A model generated the notes under the pieces. That model saw only the letters and a program-made list of their open reading frames with translations. It was not told the DNA's origin and made no database searches. Below are positions 8,586-17,804 of a stretch of DNA of 64,000 bases, one piece after another. Position numbers and translations under genes: made by a program. The stretch's first letter is position 1; each line of letters begins with the position of its first letter. Source of the DNA: Catenuloplanes niger (GTDB lineage: Bacteria; Actinomycetota; Actinomycetes; Mycobacteriales; Micromonosporaceae); assembly GCF_031458255.1 (NCBI RefSeq), contig NZ_JAVDYC010000001.1, positions 6,147,001 to 6,211,000 of the forward strand. Reading direction: 5' to 3'.

Positions 8586-9316
8586 CGACCAAAACCCTTC
8601 TGTTCGTCGGTCGTGGACCCGGCGGTGCGGTCCGCGACGAAGTACCAGTCCCGCGTCAGCGCCGCGGTGAGCGCGGCCCGATCCAGCGCGGGCTCGCCGG
8701 CCAGCCAGGCCGGCAGGGTGAACACCCGGTATCCCAGCTCGTCCACCAGCAGCGACCACAGGTCGTCGGTGGTCGTGCCGTACTCGCGCATGACCCGGTC
8801 GCCGCCGTGCTCGAACACGACCACCGGCCCGCCGCGCCGCAGCGTGTCGGCCGCGCCGCGCAGGGCCACGACCTCGCCGCCCTCCACGTCGATCTTGATC
8901 AGGTCGACGCGCAGGTCCGCGGGGATGACGTCGTCCAGCCGGACCGTCTCCACGGTGATCTCACGCAGGCTCTCGTCCGGCCGGTCGTACGGGCGCCGCC
9001 GCAGGCCGCTGTAGCCGGGGTTGGACACGACGTGCACGTAGGCGCGCGGGCCCGAGGTGTCGGCGGCCGCCGCCCTGATCACCGTGACCGACGGCAGCCG
9101 GTCGGCCAGCTCGTCGGCCAGATCGGGCAGCGGCTCCACCGCGAAGTGGGTACCCCGCGGCGCCACCCGCACCAGGTGCCGGGTGATCTCACCGACGCCG
9201 GCGCCGAGGTCGACGGTGACCGCGGCCGGCCCGCAGACCCGCTCGATGATCTCGACGGTGAGCCGGTCGTAGTCGTCGTTGCGCCGGGTGGCGTCGGCCA
9301 CCTGCTGATCGCTCAC
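8582..9316 (-). CDS. FkbM-family methyltransferase
   Basis: A 244-residue methyltransferase with motif I VTVDLGAGVGE, the FkbM hallmark DLIKIDVEGGE and VVFEHGGD. Translationally coupled on both sides: its start overlaps the halogenase stop and its stop overlaps the oxygenase start. FkbM enzymes methylate sugar or polyketide hydroxyls. An O-methylation of one sugar of the oligosaccharide is the likely role. Confidence 0.82.
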   Translation of the reverse strand: MSDQQVADATRRNDDYDRLTVEIIERVCGPAAVTVDLGAGVGEITRHLVRVAPRGTHFAVEPLPDLADELADRLPSVTVIRAAAADTSGPRAYVHVVSNPGYSGLRRRPYDRPDESLREITVETVRLDDVIPADLRVDLIKIDVEGGEVVALRGAADTLRRGGPVVVFEHGGDRVMREYGTTTDDLWSLLVDELGYRVFTLPAWLAGEPALDRAALTAALTRDWYFVADRTAGSTTDEQKGFGR

Positions 9317-10758
9317 GCCGACCGGGTCCGTCCGATGCCGAGCCGGGGGTTCGTCATCAGGTACAGGCCGGTCTCCGGGTCGAACAGCTCGAGACCGTCG
9401 ACCTTGTTGAGCGCCTCACTGACCGGCGCCTTCGGCACGCCGGCCTCGGCCATCCGGCGGGCCTGCTCGGCCGCGACGAACAGCTGGCCGACCGAATTGC
9501 CCTCGTCGGACGCCGGCATCTGCGGCGGTACGTTGCGGCCGGCCATGGCGTCGCCGACGTCGGCGAGCCCGGCGATCAGCTGGGCGAACGCCTTGGCGCC
9601 GTCGACCCGTTCGTACTCGGCCTCGTCGTGCTCCCCGACCAGCCGGTCGGCCAGCGCGAAGTAGTTGGCCTTGCCGGCCTGCTGCTGGTAGACGGCCGCG
9701 ACCAGCGTGAACAGCCGCTCGAACGCGTTGCGGTAGAGCGTCTCGTAGAACCCGCAGGCCTGCTCCTCGGTGACGTCCTCGTTGATGATCGCCAGGATCG
9801 ACGCGGACGCGAGCAGGCCGCTGTAGAACGCCAGGTGCACGCCGGTCGACAGCAGCGGGTCCAGGAAGCACGCGCTGTCGCCCGCGGCGAAGTAGCCGGG
9901 GCCGCAGAAGCTGTCGGAGACGTACGAGAAGTCCTGCTCGACGCGGACGCCCGGCTGGTACGTACCGTTCGCCATCAGACCACGTACGGTCGGGGACTCC
10001 TCGACCAGCGCGGCCAGCATGGCCTCCAGCGACTCGTGGTCCTTGCGCCGCTCCAGGAACCGCGTCTGGTGGCAGACGAACCCGACGCTGAAGCGGTTGT
10101 CGCGCAGCGGGATCACCCAGTACCAGCCGTCCGGCGCGCCGATCACGTTGATCCCGCCCTGCGGCGAGCTGGGCAGCAGCGCGCCGCCGTCCCAGTAGCC
10201 CCAGATGGCGACGTTCTTGAAGGTCTCATTGGCCCGCCGGTGCTTGAAGTGCCGCGCCGGGATCAGGCCGGCCCGGCCGGAGGCGTCCACCACGAAGTCG
10301 AACGTGCCGGTCCGACGCTCCCCGGTGCGGGGCTCGGCCCACTCCGCGCCCACCGCGCGGTCGCCGTCGAAGAGCACCCGCTTGACCTCGGCACCCTCGA
10401 TCACCGTGGCGCCCTGCTTGGCGGCGTTGGTCAGCAGCACGTGATCGAAGTCGTCCCGGTCCACCTGCCAGGACCGCACACCGGGACCGAAGATCTCGGT
10501 CCAGTCGATGGCCCAGTCCTCCTTGCCCCACCGCAGCAGGACACCGTTCTTCTCGGTGTAGCCGCGGGCGTCGATCTCGTCCAGCGCGCCGACGAAGTCG
10601 ACGATGGTCCGGCACGAGGAGGCGATGGACTCGCCGATGTGGTACCGGGGGAAGGTCTCTTTCTCCAGCAGGGTGACCGACAGTCCCGCACGCGCGAGCA
10701 GCGCCGCGGCGGTCGACCCAGCGGGACCACCACCGATGACCAATACCGTGCTGACCAT
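9313..10758 (-). CDS. FAD-dependent halogenase
   Basis: A 481-residue flavoprotein. The FAD fold VLVIGGGPAGSTAAALLA is at the N-terminus and the halogenase signature WxWxIP appears in DGWYWVIPLRD (about 209-214). A later FAD segment reads FAAGDSACFLDPLLSTGVHL. I took ATG 10758, preceded by GGGAG, instead of an in-frame codon at 10800. It is the first gene of the nine-gene minus operon. CndH, CmlS and AviH belong to this class and chlorinate phenolic, carrier-bound or free substrates; dichlorination of an orsellinate ring is the expected job here. Confidence 0.86.
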   Translation of the reverse strand: MVSTVLVIGGGPAGSTAAALLARAGLSVTLLEKETFPRYHIGESIASSCRTIVDFVGALDEIDARGYTEKNGVLLRWGKEDWAIDWTEIFGPGVRSWQVDRDDFDHVLLTNAAKQGATVIEGAEVKRVLFDGDRAVGAEWAEPRTGERRTGTFDFVVDASGRAGLIPARHFKHRRANETFKNVAIWGYWDGGALLPSSPQGGINVIGAPDGWYWVIPLRDNRFSVGFVCHQTRFLERRKDHESLEAMLAALVEESPTVRGLMANGTYQPGVRVEQDFSYVSDSFCGPGYFAAGDSACFLDPLLSTGVHLAFYSGLLASASILAIINEDVTEEQACGFYETLYRNAFERLFTLVAAVYQQQAGKANYFALADRLVGEHDEAEYERVDGAKAFAQLIAGLADVGDAMAGRNVPPQMPASDEGNSVGQLFVAAEQARRMAEAGVPKAPVSEALNKVDGLELFDPETGLYLMTNPRLGIGRTRSA

Positions 10759-10854
10759 GAGGCTCCCATCCACGGAAAAGGGGACTGACTGTCGTGACAT
10801 TGGCGAGCATCACCGTACGGCGGATCAAAAAGGGCATTCAACGATTCCGGCGAT

Positions 10855-10876
10855 GGTCTAGTGGGAGCGCTAGACC
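10855..10876. promoter_or_regulatory. Palindrome containing TCTAG motif, copy 2
   Basis: GGTCTAG and CTAGACC form 7-bp inverted arms around an 8-nt spacer, in the gap between the divergent halogenase and E1 operons. Bases 10857-10872 (TCTAGTGGGAGCGCTA) match the 17735 copy at 13 of 16 positions. Probable operator; the regulator is unknown. Confidence 0.5.
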
Positions 10877-10891
10877 GGTCGTGCGGACGCG

Positions 10892-10911
10892 GTCATGACT
10901 GGGGTTTTCCC
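10892..10911 (+). promoter_or_regulatory. Shared TTTTCCC promoter motif, copy 1
   Basis: GTCATGACTGGGGTTTTCCC is identical at 17 of 20 positions to the reverse complement of 28356-28375. It lies 78 nt before the E1 alpha start. Shared promoter or activator site inferred. Confidence 0.5.
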
Positions 10912-10989
10912 GGATCGTGCCGCCCTACAGTCGACGCAGTTTCCGTCCGCACCGGTTCCGTCCGCACCGGCGAAGAAAGGGGCGTGCAT

Positions 10990-11967
10990 GTGACGACCGC
11001 GCCGGATCGATCCCGTCACCTCTACCGACAGATGCGCCTGATCCGAGAGTTCGAGGAGCACTGCCTCGAGAAGGCCCTCACCGGGACGATCGTCGGTGGC
11101 ATCCATCCCTACATCGGGCAGGAGGCCGTCGCGGTCGGCGTCAGTGCGCACCTGCGGACGGACGACGTCATCACCAGCACCCACCGCGGGCACGGGCACG
11201 TGCTCGCCAAGGGCGCGGACCCGAAACGGGCGCTGGCCGAGCTGTACGGCGCCAGCACCGGCCTGAACCGCGGACGCGGCGGCTCGATGCACGCGGCCGA
11301 CGTGGGACTGGGCATCTACGGCGCGAACGGGATCGTGGGCGCGGGCGCGCCGATCGCGGTGGGCGCGGCCTGGGCGGCCCGGCGCGCGGGCCACGACGAC
11401 CGGGTGGCCGTCGCGTTCTTCGGCGACGGCGCACTCAGCCAGGGCGTGGTCCTGGAGGCCTTCAACATGGCCGCGCTGTGGTCGCTGCCGGTGCTGTTCG
11501 TCTGCGAGAACAACGGTTACGCCACCAGCCTGCCGGTCGACCGCGGACTGGCGGGCGACCCGGTGCGCCGCGCGGCCGGCTTCGGCCTGACCGCGGCGGC
11601 GGTGGACGGGATGGACGTGGAGGCGGTGGCCGAGGCGGCCGGCCGGGCGGTGGCCGCCTGCCGGGCCGGCGCGGGACCGCACTTCCTCGAGTGCGCGACG
11701 TACCGGTTCCACGGCCATCACACCGTGGAACACCTGATGGGCACCAAGTACCGCGACGACGACGAGGTGGCCGGTGCGCGGGCGCGCGATCCGCTGACCC
11801 GGCAGCGTGCCCGGCTCGCACCGGAGGCCGCCGACGCCGTCGACGCCGAGATCGCCGCGCTGATCGCCGAGGCGGAGGCGTTCGCCAGTTCCAGCCCGGG
11901 ATCCGACCCGCGGGATGCCCTGGACTACCTCTACGCCGGCACGGTGCCGGCGCGACCGGGAGCGTGA
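10990..11967 (+). CDS. Pyruvate dehydrogenase-type E1 alpha subunit (AviB-like)
   Basis: A 325-residue thiamine-diphosphate subunit. The TPP motif GDG...NN is in FFGDGALSQG and FVCENNGYATS, with the phosphorylation-loop-like segment YRFHGHHTVEH. GTG at 10990 lies 7 nt after AAGGGG; another in-frame GTG at 10984 is too close to the site. It is followed after 4 nt by the E1 beta gene, but no E2 or E3 gene is near. Avilamycin clusters carry the same orphan pair (AviB1/AviB2), linked to the two-carbon acetyl branch of the terminal eurekanate sugar. The acceptor here is inferred. Confidence 0.86.
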   Translation: MTTAPDRSRHLYRQMRLIREFEEHCLEKALTGTIVGGIHPYIGQEAVAVGVSAHLRTDDVITSTHRGHGHVLAKGADPKRALAELYGASTGLNRGRGGSMHAADVGLGIYGANGIVGAGAPIAVGAAWAARRAGHDDRVAVAFFGDGALSQGVVLEAFNMAALWSLPVLFVCENNGYATSLPVDRGLAGDPVRRAAGFGLTAAAVDGMDVEAVAEAAGRAVAACRAGAGPHFLECATYRFHGHHTVEHLMGTKYRDDDEVAGARARDPLTRQRARLAPEAADAVDAEIAALIAEAEAFASSSPGSDPRDALDYLYAGTVPARPGA

Positions 11968-11971
11968 GCCG

Positions 11972-12937
11972 ATGCCCAGCCTTTCCTACGTCGCGGCGGT
12001 GAACCGGGCGCTGCGCGACGAGATGGCCCGTGACGAGCGCGTGTGCGTCCTCGGCGAGGACGTGAGCCAGGGCATCACCGGCCTCACCAAGGGCCTGGCC
12101 GACGTGTACGGCACCGGCCGGGTGGTGGACATGCCGCTGTCCGAGCAGGCGTTCACCAGCCTGGCCACCGGGGCCGCGATCGCGGGTCAGCGGCCGGTCG
12201 TGGAGTTCCAGATCCCGTCGCTGCTGTACCTGGTGTTCGAGCAGATCGCGAACCAGGCGCACAAGTTCTCACTGATGACCGGCGGGCAGGCCAGCGTCCC
12301 GGTCACCTACCTCTTCCCCGGCTCCGGATCCCGGTCCGGCATGGCCGGGCAGCACTCCGACCACCCGTACAGCCTGCTCGCGCACGTGGGCATCAAGACC
12401 GCGGTGCCGGCCACGCCGAGCGACGCGTACGGACTGCTGCTGTCCGCGATCCGGGAGCCGGACCCGGTCGCCGTGTTCGCGCCGACGCTGCTGATGGGCG
12501 CGTCCGAGGAGATCGACGACGGCGACCTCGAGGCCGTGCCGCTGGGCAGCGCCCGGGTGTGCCGCGAGGGTACGGACGTCACCGTGGTCGCGGTCGGCCA
12601 CCTGGTCCCGATCGCGCTCCAGGTGGCCGCCGCGCTGGCCGGGGAGGCGTCGATCGAGGTCATCGATCCGCGCACGGTCTATCCGGTCGACTGGGAAACG
12701 CTCGGCAAGTCGATCACCCGGACCGGCCGGCTGGTCGTGATCGACGACTCGAACCGGATGTGCGGGTTCGGCTCCGAGATCGCGGCGACCGCGGTCGAGG
12801 AGTTCGGGCTGACGGTGCCGCCGGTGCGGCTCTCCCGGCCGGACGGTGCGGTGATCCCGTACGCGCTGAACCTGGACCACGCGCTGCTGCCCGACGCCGG
12901 CGGGCTCGTCGGCGCGATCCGTGCGGTGCTGCGGTAG
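11972..12937 (+). CDS. Pyruvate dehydrogenase-type E1 beta subunit (AviB-like)
   Basis: A 321-residue transketolase-fold subunit with CVLGEDVSQGITGLTKGL near the N-terminus, MPLSEQAFTSLATGAAI, and a C-terminal domain with VIDPRTVYPVDWE. ATG at 11972 has GGGAG 9 nt upstream. It pairs with the alpha subunit to decarboxylate a 2-oxo acid and hand the acyl-level unit to an acceptor; without E2/E3 it probably acts directly on a sugar ketone, making a branched sugar. That last step is inference. Confidence 0.86.
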   Translation: MPSLSYVAAVNRALRDEMARDERVCVLGEDVSQGITGLTKGLADVYGTGRVVDMPLSEQAFTSLATGAAIAGQRPVVEFQIPSLLYLVFEQIANQAHKFSLMTGGQASVPVTYLFPGSGSRSGMAGQHSDHPYSLLAHVGIKTAVPATPSDAYGLLLSAIREPDPVAVFAPTLLMGASEEIDDGDLEAVPLGSARVCREGTDVTVVAVGHLVPIALQVAAALAGEASIEVIDPRTVYPVDWETLGKSITRTGRLVVIDDSNRMCGFGSEIAATAVEEFGLTVPPVRLSRPDGAVIPYALNLDHALLPDAGGLVGAIRAVLR

Positions 12938-12942
12938 CCGCG

Positions 12943-13971
12943 ATGGGACGCGACGTGATGGCATCGAGACGCCCTCGGGTGGCGACGATCACGGTGAGCA
13001 CCGACGAGGCCGGCTGGCTGCGCCGCTGCTTCGCGGCGCTGACCGGCAGCGACACCGAGGGCTTCGACCTGGACGTGTACCTGGTCGACAACGCATCGAC
13101 GGACGGCGGCGCGGACCTGGTCGCCCGGGAGTTCCCCGGCGTGCGAATCATCCGCAACCGGGTGAACCTCGGGTTCACCGGCGCCAACAACGTGGGCATC
13201 CGGGCCGCGCTCGCCGACGGCGCGGACTACGTCTTCCTCGTCAACCCGGACACCTGGTCCCCACCCGGGCTGGTCCGGGCGATGGTCGAGTTCGCCGAGC
13301 GGTGGCCGGAGTACGGGATCATCGGCCCGCTGCAGTACCGCTACGACGCCGGCTCGGCCGAGCTCCGCGAGTTCAACGACTGGACCAGCACCGCGCTGTG
13401 GCTGGGCGAGCAGCACGCGTTCGCGGGCGACCGGCTGGATCATCCGTCCCCGGCCGGCAGTCCGGCCGGCCGCGCACCCCGGACGCTGGAGCACGCCTAC
13501 GTCCAGGGGGCGGCCCTGTTCGCACGCGCGGCCACGCTGCGCGCGATCGGCATCCTGGACGAGGTCTTCCACACCTACTACGAGGAGGTGGACCTCTGCC
13601 GGCGCGCCCGGTGGGCGGGCTGGCGGGTGGCCCTGCTGCTCGACGAGGGCATCCAGCACCACGGCGGTGGCGGCGCGGCCACGCGCAGCACCTACACCCG
13701 GGTGCACATGCGGCGTAACCGCTACTACTGCCTGCTCACGGACGTGGACTGGAGCCCGGTCAAGGCGGCCCGGCTGGCCGCCCGCTGGCTCGTGGCGGAC
13801 CTGCGCGGCCGGAGCGTGGTCGGCCGGATCCCGCCGATGACCGGCGCCCGGGAGACCGTGGCGGCGATGCGCTGGCTCGCCGGCCAGGCACCGACGATCG
13901 TGGCGCGCCGGCAGCGCCACCGCGGCCTGCGCGCGGCCCGGCCGGCCGTGCGGGCGGAGGTGGCGTCATGA
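12943..13971 (+). CDS. GT2-family glycosyltransferase
   Basis: A 342-residue GT-A enzyme of the rhamnosyltransferase-like type: VDNASTDGGADL and VNLGFTGANNVGI bind the nucleotide sugar, FLVNPDTW stands in the place of the DxD motif, and FHTYYEEVDLCRRARWAG is the acceptor-side ED motif. ATG 12943 is 5 nt after the E1 beta stop; an alternative ATG at 12958 is possible because neither has a strong ribosome site. It overlaps the next glycosyltransferase by 4 nt. Confidence 0.8.
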   Translation: MGRDVMASRRPRVATITVSTDEAGWLRRCFAALTGSDTEGFDLDVYLVDNASTDGGADLVAREFPGVRIIRNRVNLGFTGANNVGIRAALADGADYVFLVNPDTWSPPGLVRAMVEFAERWPEYGIIGPLQYRYDAGSAELREFNDWTSTALWLGEQHAFAGDRLDHPSPAGSPAGRAPRTLEHAYVQGAALFARAATLRAIGILDEVFHTYYEEVDLCRRARWAGWRVALLLDEGIQHHGGGGAATRSTYTRVHMRRNRYYCLLTDVDWSPVKAARLAARWLVADLRGRSVVGRIPPMTGARETVAAMRWLAGQAPTIVARRQRHRGLRAARPAVRAEVAS

Positions 13972-15020
13972 CCGGGCCCCGCCTCCTGATCTCCGGCAAC
14001 TTCCACTGGAACGCCGGGTTCAGCCACACCGTGGCCGGCTACGTCCGGGCCGCCCGCGAGGCCGGCTGCGAGGTCCGGATCAGCGGCCCACTGTCCCGGA
14101 TGGACGGTGAGGTGCCGCGGCTGCTGCCGGTCGAGCCGGATATCGGCTGGGGCACGCACCTCGTGGTGATGTTCGAGGCCCGGCAGTTCCTGACCCCGGA
14201 GCAGATCGAGCTGGCCGGCACGTTCCCCCGGTCCCGCCGGCTGGTCGTCGACTTCGATCTGCACGGCGCGGACGAGCAGCCGGAGCTGGGGGTGGACGGC
14301 ACCGCGGGCCGGTACACCGCCGAGAGCTGGCGCACGCTGTACGGCGCGCTGAGCGATCTGGTGCTGCAACCGAGGATCTCCGGCGCGATGCCGCCGGGCG
14401 TGGAGTTCTTCCAGTGCTACGGCATGCCGGAGACCGTGCGGCACCCGTCGGAGCTCGGCCCGGAGCGGGACTACGGCGTGCAGTACATCGGCAGCAACTG
14501 GTGGCGGTGGAAGCCGCTCACCGCGCTGGTGGAGGCGGCGGCGACGCTGGATCCGGTACCGCGCTTCCGGGTCTGCGGTCGCTTCTGGGACGGCGGTGCC
14601 GTCTCTCCCGGCTTCGAGGACGCGACCACGAGCGTGCCGGGCTGGCTGGCCGAGCGTGGCGTCGAGGTCTGCCCACCGGTGCCGTTCGGACAGGTGATCC
14701 CGGAGATGGGCCGGTCGCTGATCTCGCCGATCCTGGTCCGGCCGCTGGTGGCGGGCACGAGCCTGCTGACGCCACGGATGTTCGAGACGCTGGCGTCCGG
14801 GAGCCTGCCGGTGCTCTCCGCCGACGCGGAGTTCCTCGCCGCGGTCTACGGCGACGAGAGCGAGCACCTGCTGCTCGGCGCGGACCCGGCCGCGACGCTG
14901 GACCGCCTCGTCACGGACTTCGAGCGGCATGCCCGGATCGTCGGCCGGATCCAGGACCGGGTGCGGGCGCGGTACAGCTACCCCCAGGTGCTGCGGAACC
15001 TGCTGGCCTTCTTCGGCTGA
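13968..15020 (+). CDS. CgeB-like glycosyltransferase
   Basis: A 350-residue protein read as a GT-B glycosyltransferase of the CgeB/Glyco_trans_1_2 type. It has a glycosyltransferase-like N-terminus (LLISGNFHWNAGFSHTVAGY), a mid-domain GVQYIGSNWWRWKPL and a C-terminal donor domain with TPRMFETLASGSLPVLS, where Glu and the following turn bind the NDP-sugar. ATGA overlap with the preceding GT2 gene; last gene of the plus operon and followed by a strong hairpin. Confidence 0.75.
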   Translation: MTGPRLLISGNFHWNAGFSHTVAGYVRAAREAGCEVRISGPLSRMDGEVPRLLPVEPDIGWGTHLVVMFEARQFLTPEQIELAGTFPRSRRLVVDFDLHGADEQPELGVDGTAGRYTAESWRTLYGALSDLVLQPRISGAMPPGVEFFQCYGMPETVRHPSELGPERDYGVQYIGSNWWRWKPLTALVEAAATLDPVPRFRVCGRFWDGGAVSPGFEDATTSVPGWLAERGVEVCPPVPFGQVIPEMGRSLISPILVRPLVAGTSLLTPRMFETLASGSLPVLSADAEFLAAVYGDESEHLLLGADPAATLDRLVTDFERHARIVGRIQDRVRARYSYPQVLRNLLAFFG

Positions 15021-15028
15021 TCAGACGC

Positions 15029-15060
15029 GTGCGGGGCACCCCGGCCGGGGTGCCCCGCAC
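15029..15060. terminator. Bidirectional hairpin terminator
   Basis: A perfect 14-bp stem (15029-15042 with 15047-15060) with a GGCC loop fills the 42-nt gap between two convergent glycosyltransferase genes. Confidence 0.85.
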
Positions 15061-15062
15061 GG

Positions 15063-16082
15063 TCACGTCCAGGTCCGGCCGGCGAGCACGTCGTGGTAGA
15101 TCGCCTCGAACTCCTTGGCCAGCACGACGTGGTCCCACTGCTCCAGCGCGGCGGCCCGGACCGCGTGCGGGCCGGGCAGGCCGGCCACCACGCCGCGGGC
15201 CTGCTCCCGGGTGAACGCCGAGCCCTCCGGCACGACCGTCCCTACGTGCGGCACGATCTCGGCCAGGCAGCCGTTGGGCGAGCCGATGACGGGCGTGCCG
15301 CAGACCGCGGCCTCCGACACCACGGTCGAGCCGGGCTCGCACCAGACCACGCCCCACGGCCCCATCGTGCTCTGCGACAGGACCGTCATCGCGGTGGCCC
15401 GGGAGATCAGGTCGAGCCGTCGCTCCGCGCCCACCTCGCCGACGACGTCGACGGTGTCCCCGAAGTCCCGCAGGATGCGGGCCAGGTAGTCCTCCTCCCA
15501 GGACGGGCCGGCCACGACGAGGCGGCGCCCGGCGGCGGCGGCGAACGCGGCGGCCTGGTAGGCGCCCTTCCACTCCGAGATCCGGCCCAGGTAGAGCAGG
15601 TAGTCGTCCTTCTCGGCGCGGAACGTGTAGCGCGCCGGGTTCACCGAGATGCGCACCACCGGCGCGACGTCGTTCCCGGCCTGGGCGCGCTGTGCGTAGG
15701 AGGCGTACACGCAGTTGCGCGGGTACTTCGGCCGGCCGGTGAGGTGGTGGGTGGACAGGTACGCCATGCCCTCGGGGAGCCGGTCCGGGTCGATCTGCCC
15801 GCAGGAGAAGTCGTGCACGACGTCGACCACGGACGCCCCCGGGCCGTTGAGCCAGGCGTGCATGTCCTCGATCTCCCCGGCGTCCACCACGGTGACCGCG
15901 GGCGAGGCCGGGACGGTGCCCGGGGCGCCGAGCAGGAACACCTCGTGGCCGAGCGCGAGCAGGCCGTCCAACTGGTTGGACACCACCCAGTGGATGCCGG
16001 CGTAGCCCTGCGGCGGGACCGTGATCCAGCGACTCTGGTCGGTCGGCAGCCGCAGCGCCATGGTCACCAGTGCGACGCGCAT
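15063..16082 (-). CDS. GT4-family glycosyltransferase
   Basis: A 339-residue GT-B enzyme. N-terminal GYAGIHWVVSNQLDGLLALGH, donor-domain start DDYLLYLGRISEWKGAYQAA, and the EX7E-like region EPGSTVVSEAAVCGTPVIGS. ATG 16082 has GAGGG 5 nt upstream and follows the methyltransferase stop by 7 nt, so the two are co-transcribed. It adds one hexose of the oligosaccharide; which one is unknown. Confidence 0.8.
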   Translation of the reverse strand: MRVALVTMALRLPTDQSRWITVPPQGYAGIHWVVSNQLDGLLALGHEVFLLGAPGTVPASPAVTVVDAGEIEDMHAWLNGPGASVVDVVHDFSCGQIDPDRLPEGMAYLSTHHLTGRPKYPRNCVYASYAQRAQAGNDVAPVVRISVNPARYTFRAEKDDYLLYLGRISEWKGAYQAAAFAAAAGRRLVVAGPSWEEDYLARILRDFGDTVDVVGEVGAERRLDLISRATAMTVLSQSTMGPWGVVWCEPGSTVVSEAAVCGTPVIGSPNGCLAEIVPHVGTVVPEGSAFTREQARGVVAGLPGPHAVRAAALEQWDHVVLAKEFEAIYHDVLAGRTWT

Positions 16083-16089
16083 GTGTCCC

Positions 16090-17274
16090 TCACTCCTCCG
16101 TGACGCGGTGCGGTGCCGGCAGGTCGGCCATCGGATCGTGCCGCGGCCGCCACGCGGCGTTCGCCTGCTCCGTGTTGCGGCCCTTCTCGACGAACGCGAG
16201 GTTGTGGTACAGGTGCAGCCCCGTCACGTGCCGGTCCGCATAGGACGGCTCGTAGGTGTGCTCGTGGATCCGGTCGCGGTGGTGCAGACCGTCGACGAGC
16301 GTCTTCAGGAACCCGACCGACGTGGCCGGGTCGGCCAGGTCGGTGCCGTTCCCGCCCCACTCCGGCCAGTACGAGGTGTGCAGGTCCTCGACGACGTACA
16401 TGCCGCCCGGGCGGACGTGCGGGAAGAGGGCGTGGAACGCGGTGATCACGTGGCTGCTGACGTGGCTGCCGTCGTCGATCACGATGTCGAACGGGCCGTA
16501 CCGCCGGGCCAGGTCGTCCAGGAAGTCCGGATCGGCCTGGTCGCCGCGGACCGTGGTGAGCCGCGGCTCGTCCAGCACCGACTTGTCGTAGACGTCGAGC
16601 CCGTACACCAGGCCGCGGCCGAAGTAGTGCTTCCACATGCGCAGCGAGGCGCCGCCGGCGTCCGGCTCGTGGTAACCGCCGATGCCGATCTCCAGTACGG
16701 TGACCGGCTGGTCCCGGAAGCCGCCCAGATGCCGCTCGTAGTGCGGTGTGTACCAGTGCCCGCCCCACTTGTCCGAGCCGAACCGCAGCGCCAGCGCGCT
16801 CAGATCGCCACGGTACGGCCCGCAGGCCGCGAGCACCTGGTGCGCCGCCCGGGTGGCCTCGTCCCGCTGCACCATCCACGGGTCGTCCGGCTTGTACTCC
16901 ACCGGGCCGGGCTCGTCCTTCATGGTCACGTCGCGGCCGCTGCCGGTCCACGGCCCGGCCGGCCCGAACACGTCCCGGACGAGCGCCGTCAGGTCGTAGC
17001 GGACGTGCACCCACGGGTCGTCGATCCGGCCGGGCCGCACCCGGGGGCCGTCCGGGCCGACCGTCAGCAGGTACGGCAGCTGCCCGCCGGCCGCGACGCC
17101 GACCTCGAACAGGACGGTCACCGGCGTCCCCGGGCCCGGGTGGAGGATCGTGCGGCCGGCGACCTCGGCGAGCGCCGTGGCCACGACGGCGTCCGGCTCC
17201 TCGGCCATGAGCAACGCGCCGGCGTCGGGCGCGCCGGCCGCGGCGATCAGGCGCCGGACGATCGGGTCCGTCAT
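16090..17274 (-). CDS. MycE/TylE-type sugar O-methyltransferase
   Basis: A 394-residue protein, close to the usual length of MycE (mycinamicin 2''-O-methyltransferase). The metal- and SAM-binding C-terminal domain shows VTVLEIGIGGYHEP, VYGLDVYDKS, FDIVIDDGSHVSSH and YVVEDLHTSYW; the Asp-Asp and Glu-Asp pairs are the expected Mg2+ ligands. ATG 17274 follows GGAGG by 5 nt. Methylation of a sugar hydroxyl on the growing chain is the likely activity. Confidence 0.82.
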   Translation of the reverse strand: MTDPIVRRLIAAAGAPDAGALLMAEEPDAVVATALAEVAGRTILHPGPGTPVTVLFEVGVAAGGQLPYLLTVGPDGPRVRPGRIDDPWVHVRYDLTALVRDVFGPAGPWTGSGRDVTMKDEPGPVEYKPDDPWMVQRDEATRAAHQVLAACGPYRGDLSALALRFGSDKWGGHWYTPHYERHLGGFRDQPVTVLEIGIGGYHEPDAGGASLRMWKHYFGRGLVYGLDVYDKSVLDEPRLTTVRGDQADPDFLDDLARRYGPFDIVIDDGSHVSSHVITAFHALFPHVRPGGMYVVEDLHTSYWPEWGGNGTDLADPATSVGFLKTLVDGLHHRDRIHEHTYEPSYADRHVTGLHLYHNLAFVEKGRNTEQANAAWRPRHDPMADLPAPHRVTEE

Positions 17275-17670
17275 GCGGCCCTCCACGGGTGCGCGCCACG
17301 GATGCGTGCGGTGAGCGTCTGCATGCTTGTCTCCTCCAGCTGGGGACGGGTCAGGGCTCGAGACGGATCGCCGCGCGGCACCGGCCCGGAGCCGGTCGGT
17401 CACGTCCGCGCCGAGTACCGGCCGGCCCGTACGACGCCGTCCGTCCGGAACCGCCCGACCCGCGCGGCGGGGTCCTGCACGACCCGGTCATCGGCTGCGC
17501 CCGACCTCTCGGCGCAGGCCGGCGACACAGCGTTCCGCGCTGTCCGGCGTCCCGGGACCGCCTCGCCGTGCAGGGTGATCGGCCACGGCCCCGCACCGGC
17601 CGAACCTGCCGGGAGCACGGGGAATCGCGCCGTGTCGCACCTGACAGCGACACTATCGAGCCGCCCGCGG

Positions 17671-17690
17671 CAGCGGACTAGTGTTTTCCC
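17671..17690 (+). promoter_or_regulatory. Shared TTTTCCC promoter motif, copy 2
   Basis: ACTAGTGTTTTCCC (17677-17690) shares the core ACT(A/G)G..TTTTCCC with 10892-10911 and with the reverse strand of 28356-28375. It lies 114 nt before the methyltransferase gene at 17805. Confidence 0.45.
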
Positions 17691-17734
17691 CACAGCTCTC
17701 CGGTTCGCGGCCGCCACCAGCGGCGCGGCCGGAA

Positions 17735-17750
17735 TCTAGGCGAAGCGCTA
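17735..17750 (+). promoter_or_regulatory. Recurrent TCTAG-type 16-bp motif, copy 3
   Basis: TCTAGGCGAAGCGCTA, the best-conserved copy, 54 nt before the start at 17805. It shares 13 of 16 bases with 10857-10872 and 12 of 16 with the copies at 149 and 24119. Confidence 0.5.
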
Positions 17751-17804
17751 ACCACCCGGCCGGTACGGTGACCATCGATCGACGTCGAGCCGGCAGGGGA
17801 GCAG

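Larger units (their letters stand above)
17275..17804. other. 530-nt divergent intergenic region
   Basis: No convincing gene. It separates two divergent methyltransferase operons and contains both recurrent cluster motifs (17671-17690 and 17735-17750), so it probably holds promoters in both directions. Confidence 0.55.
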
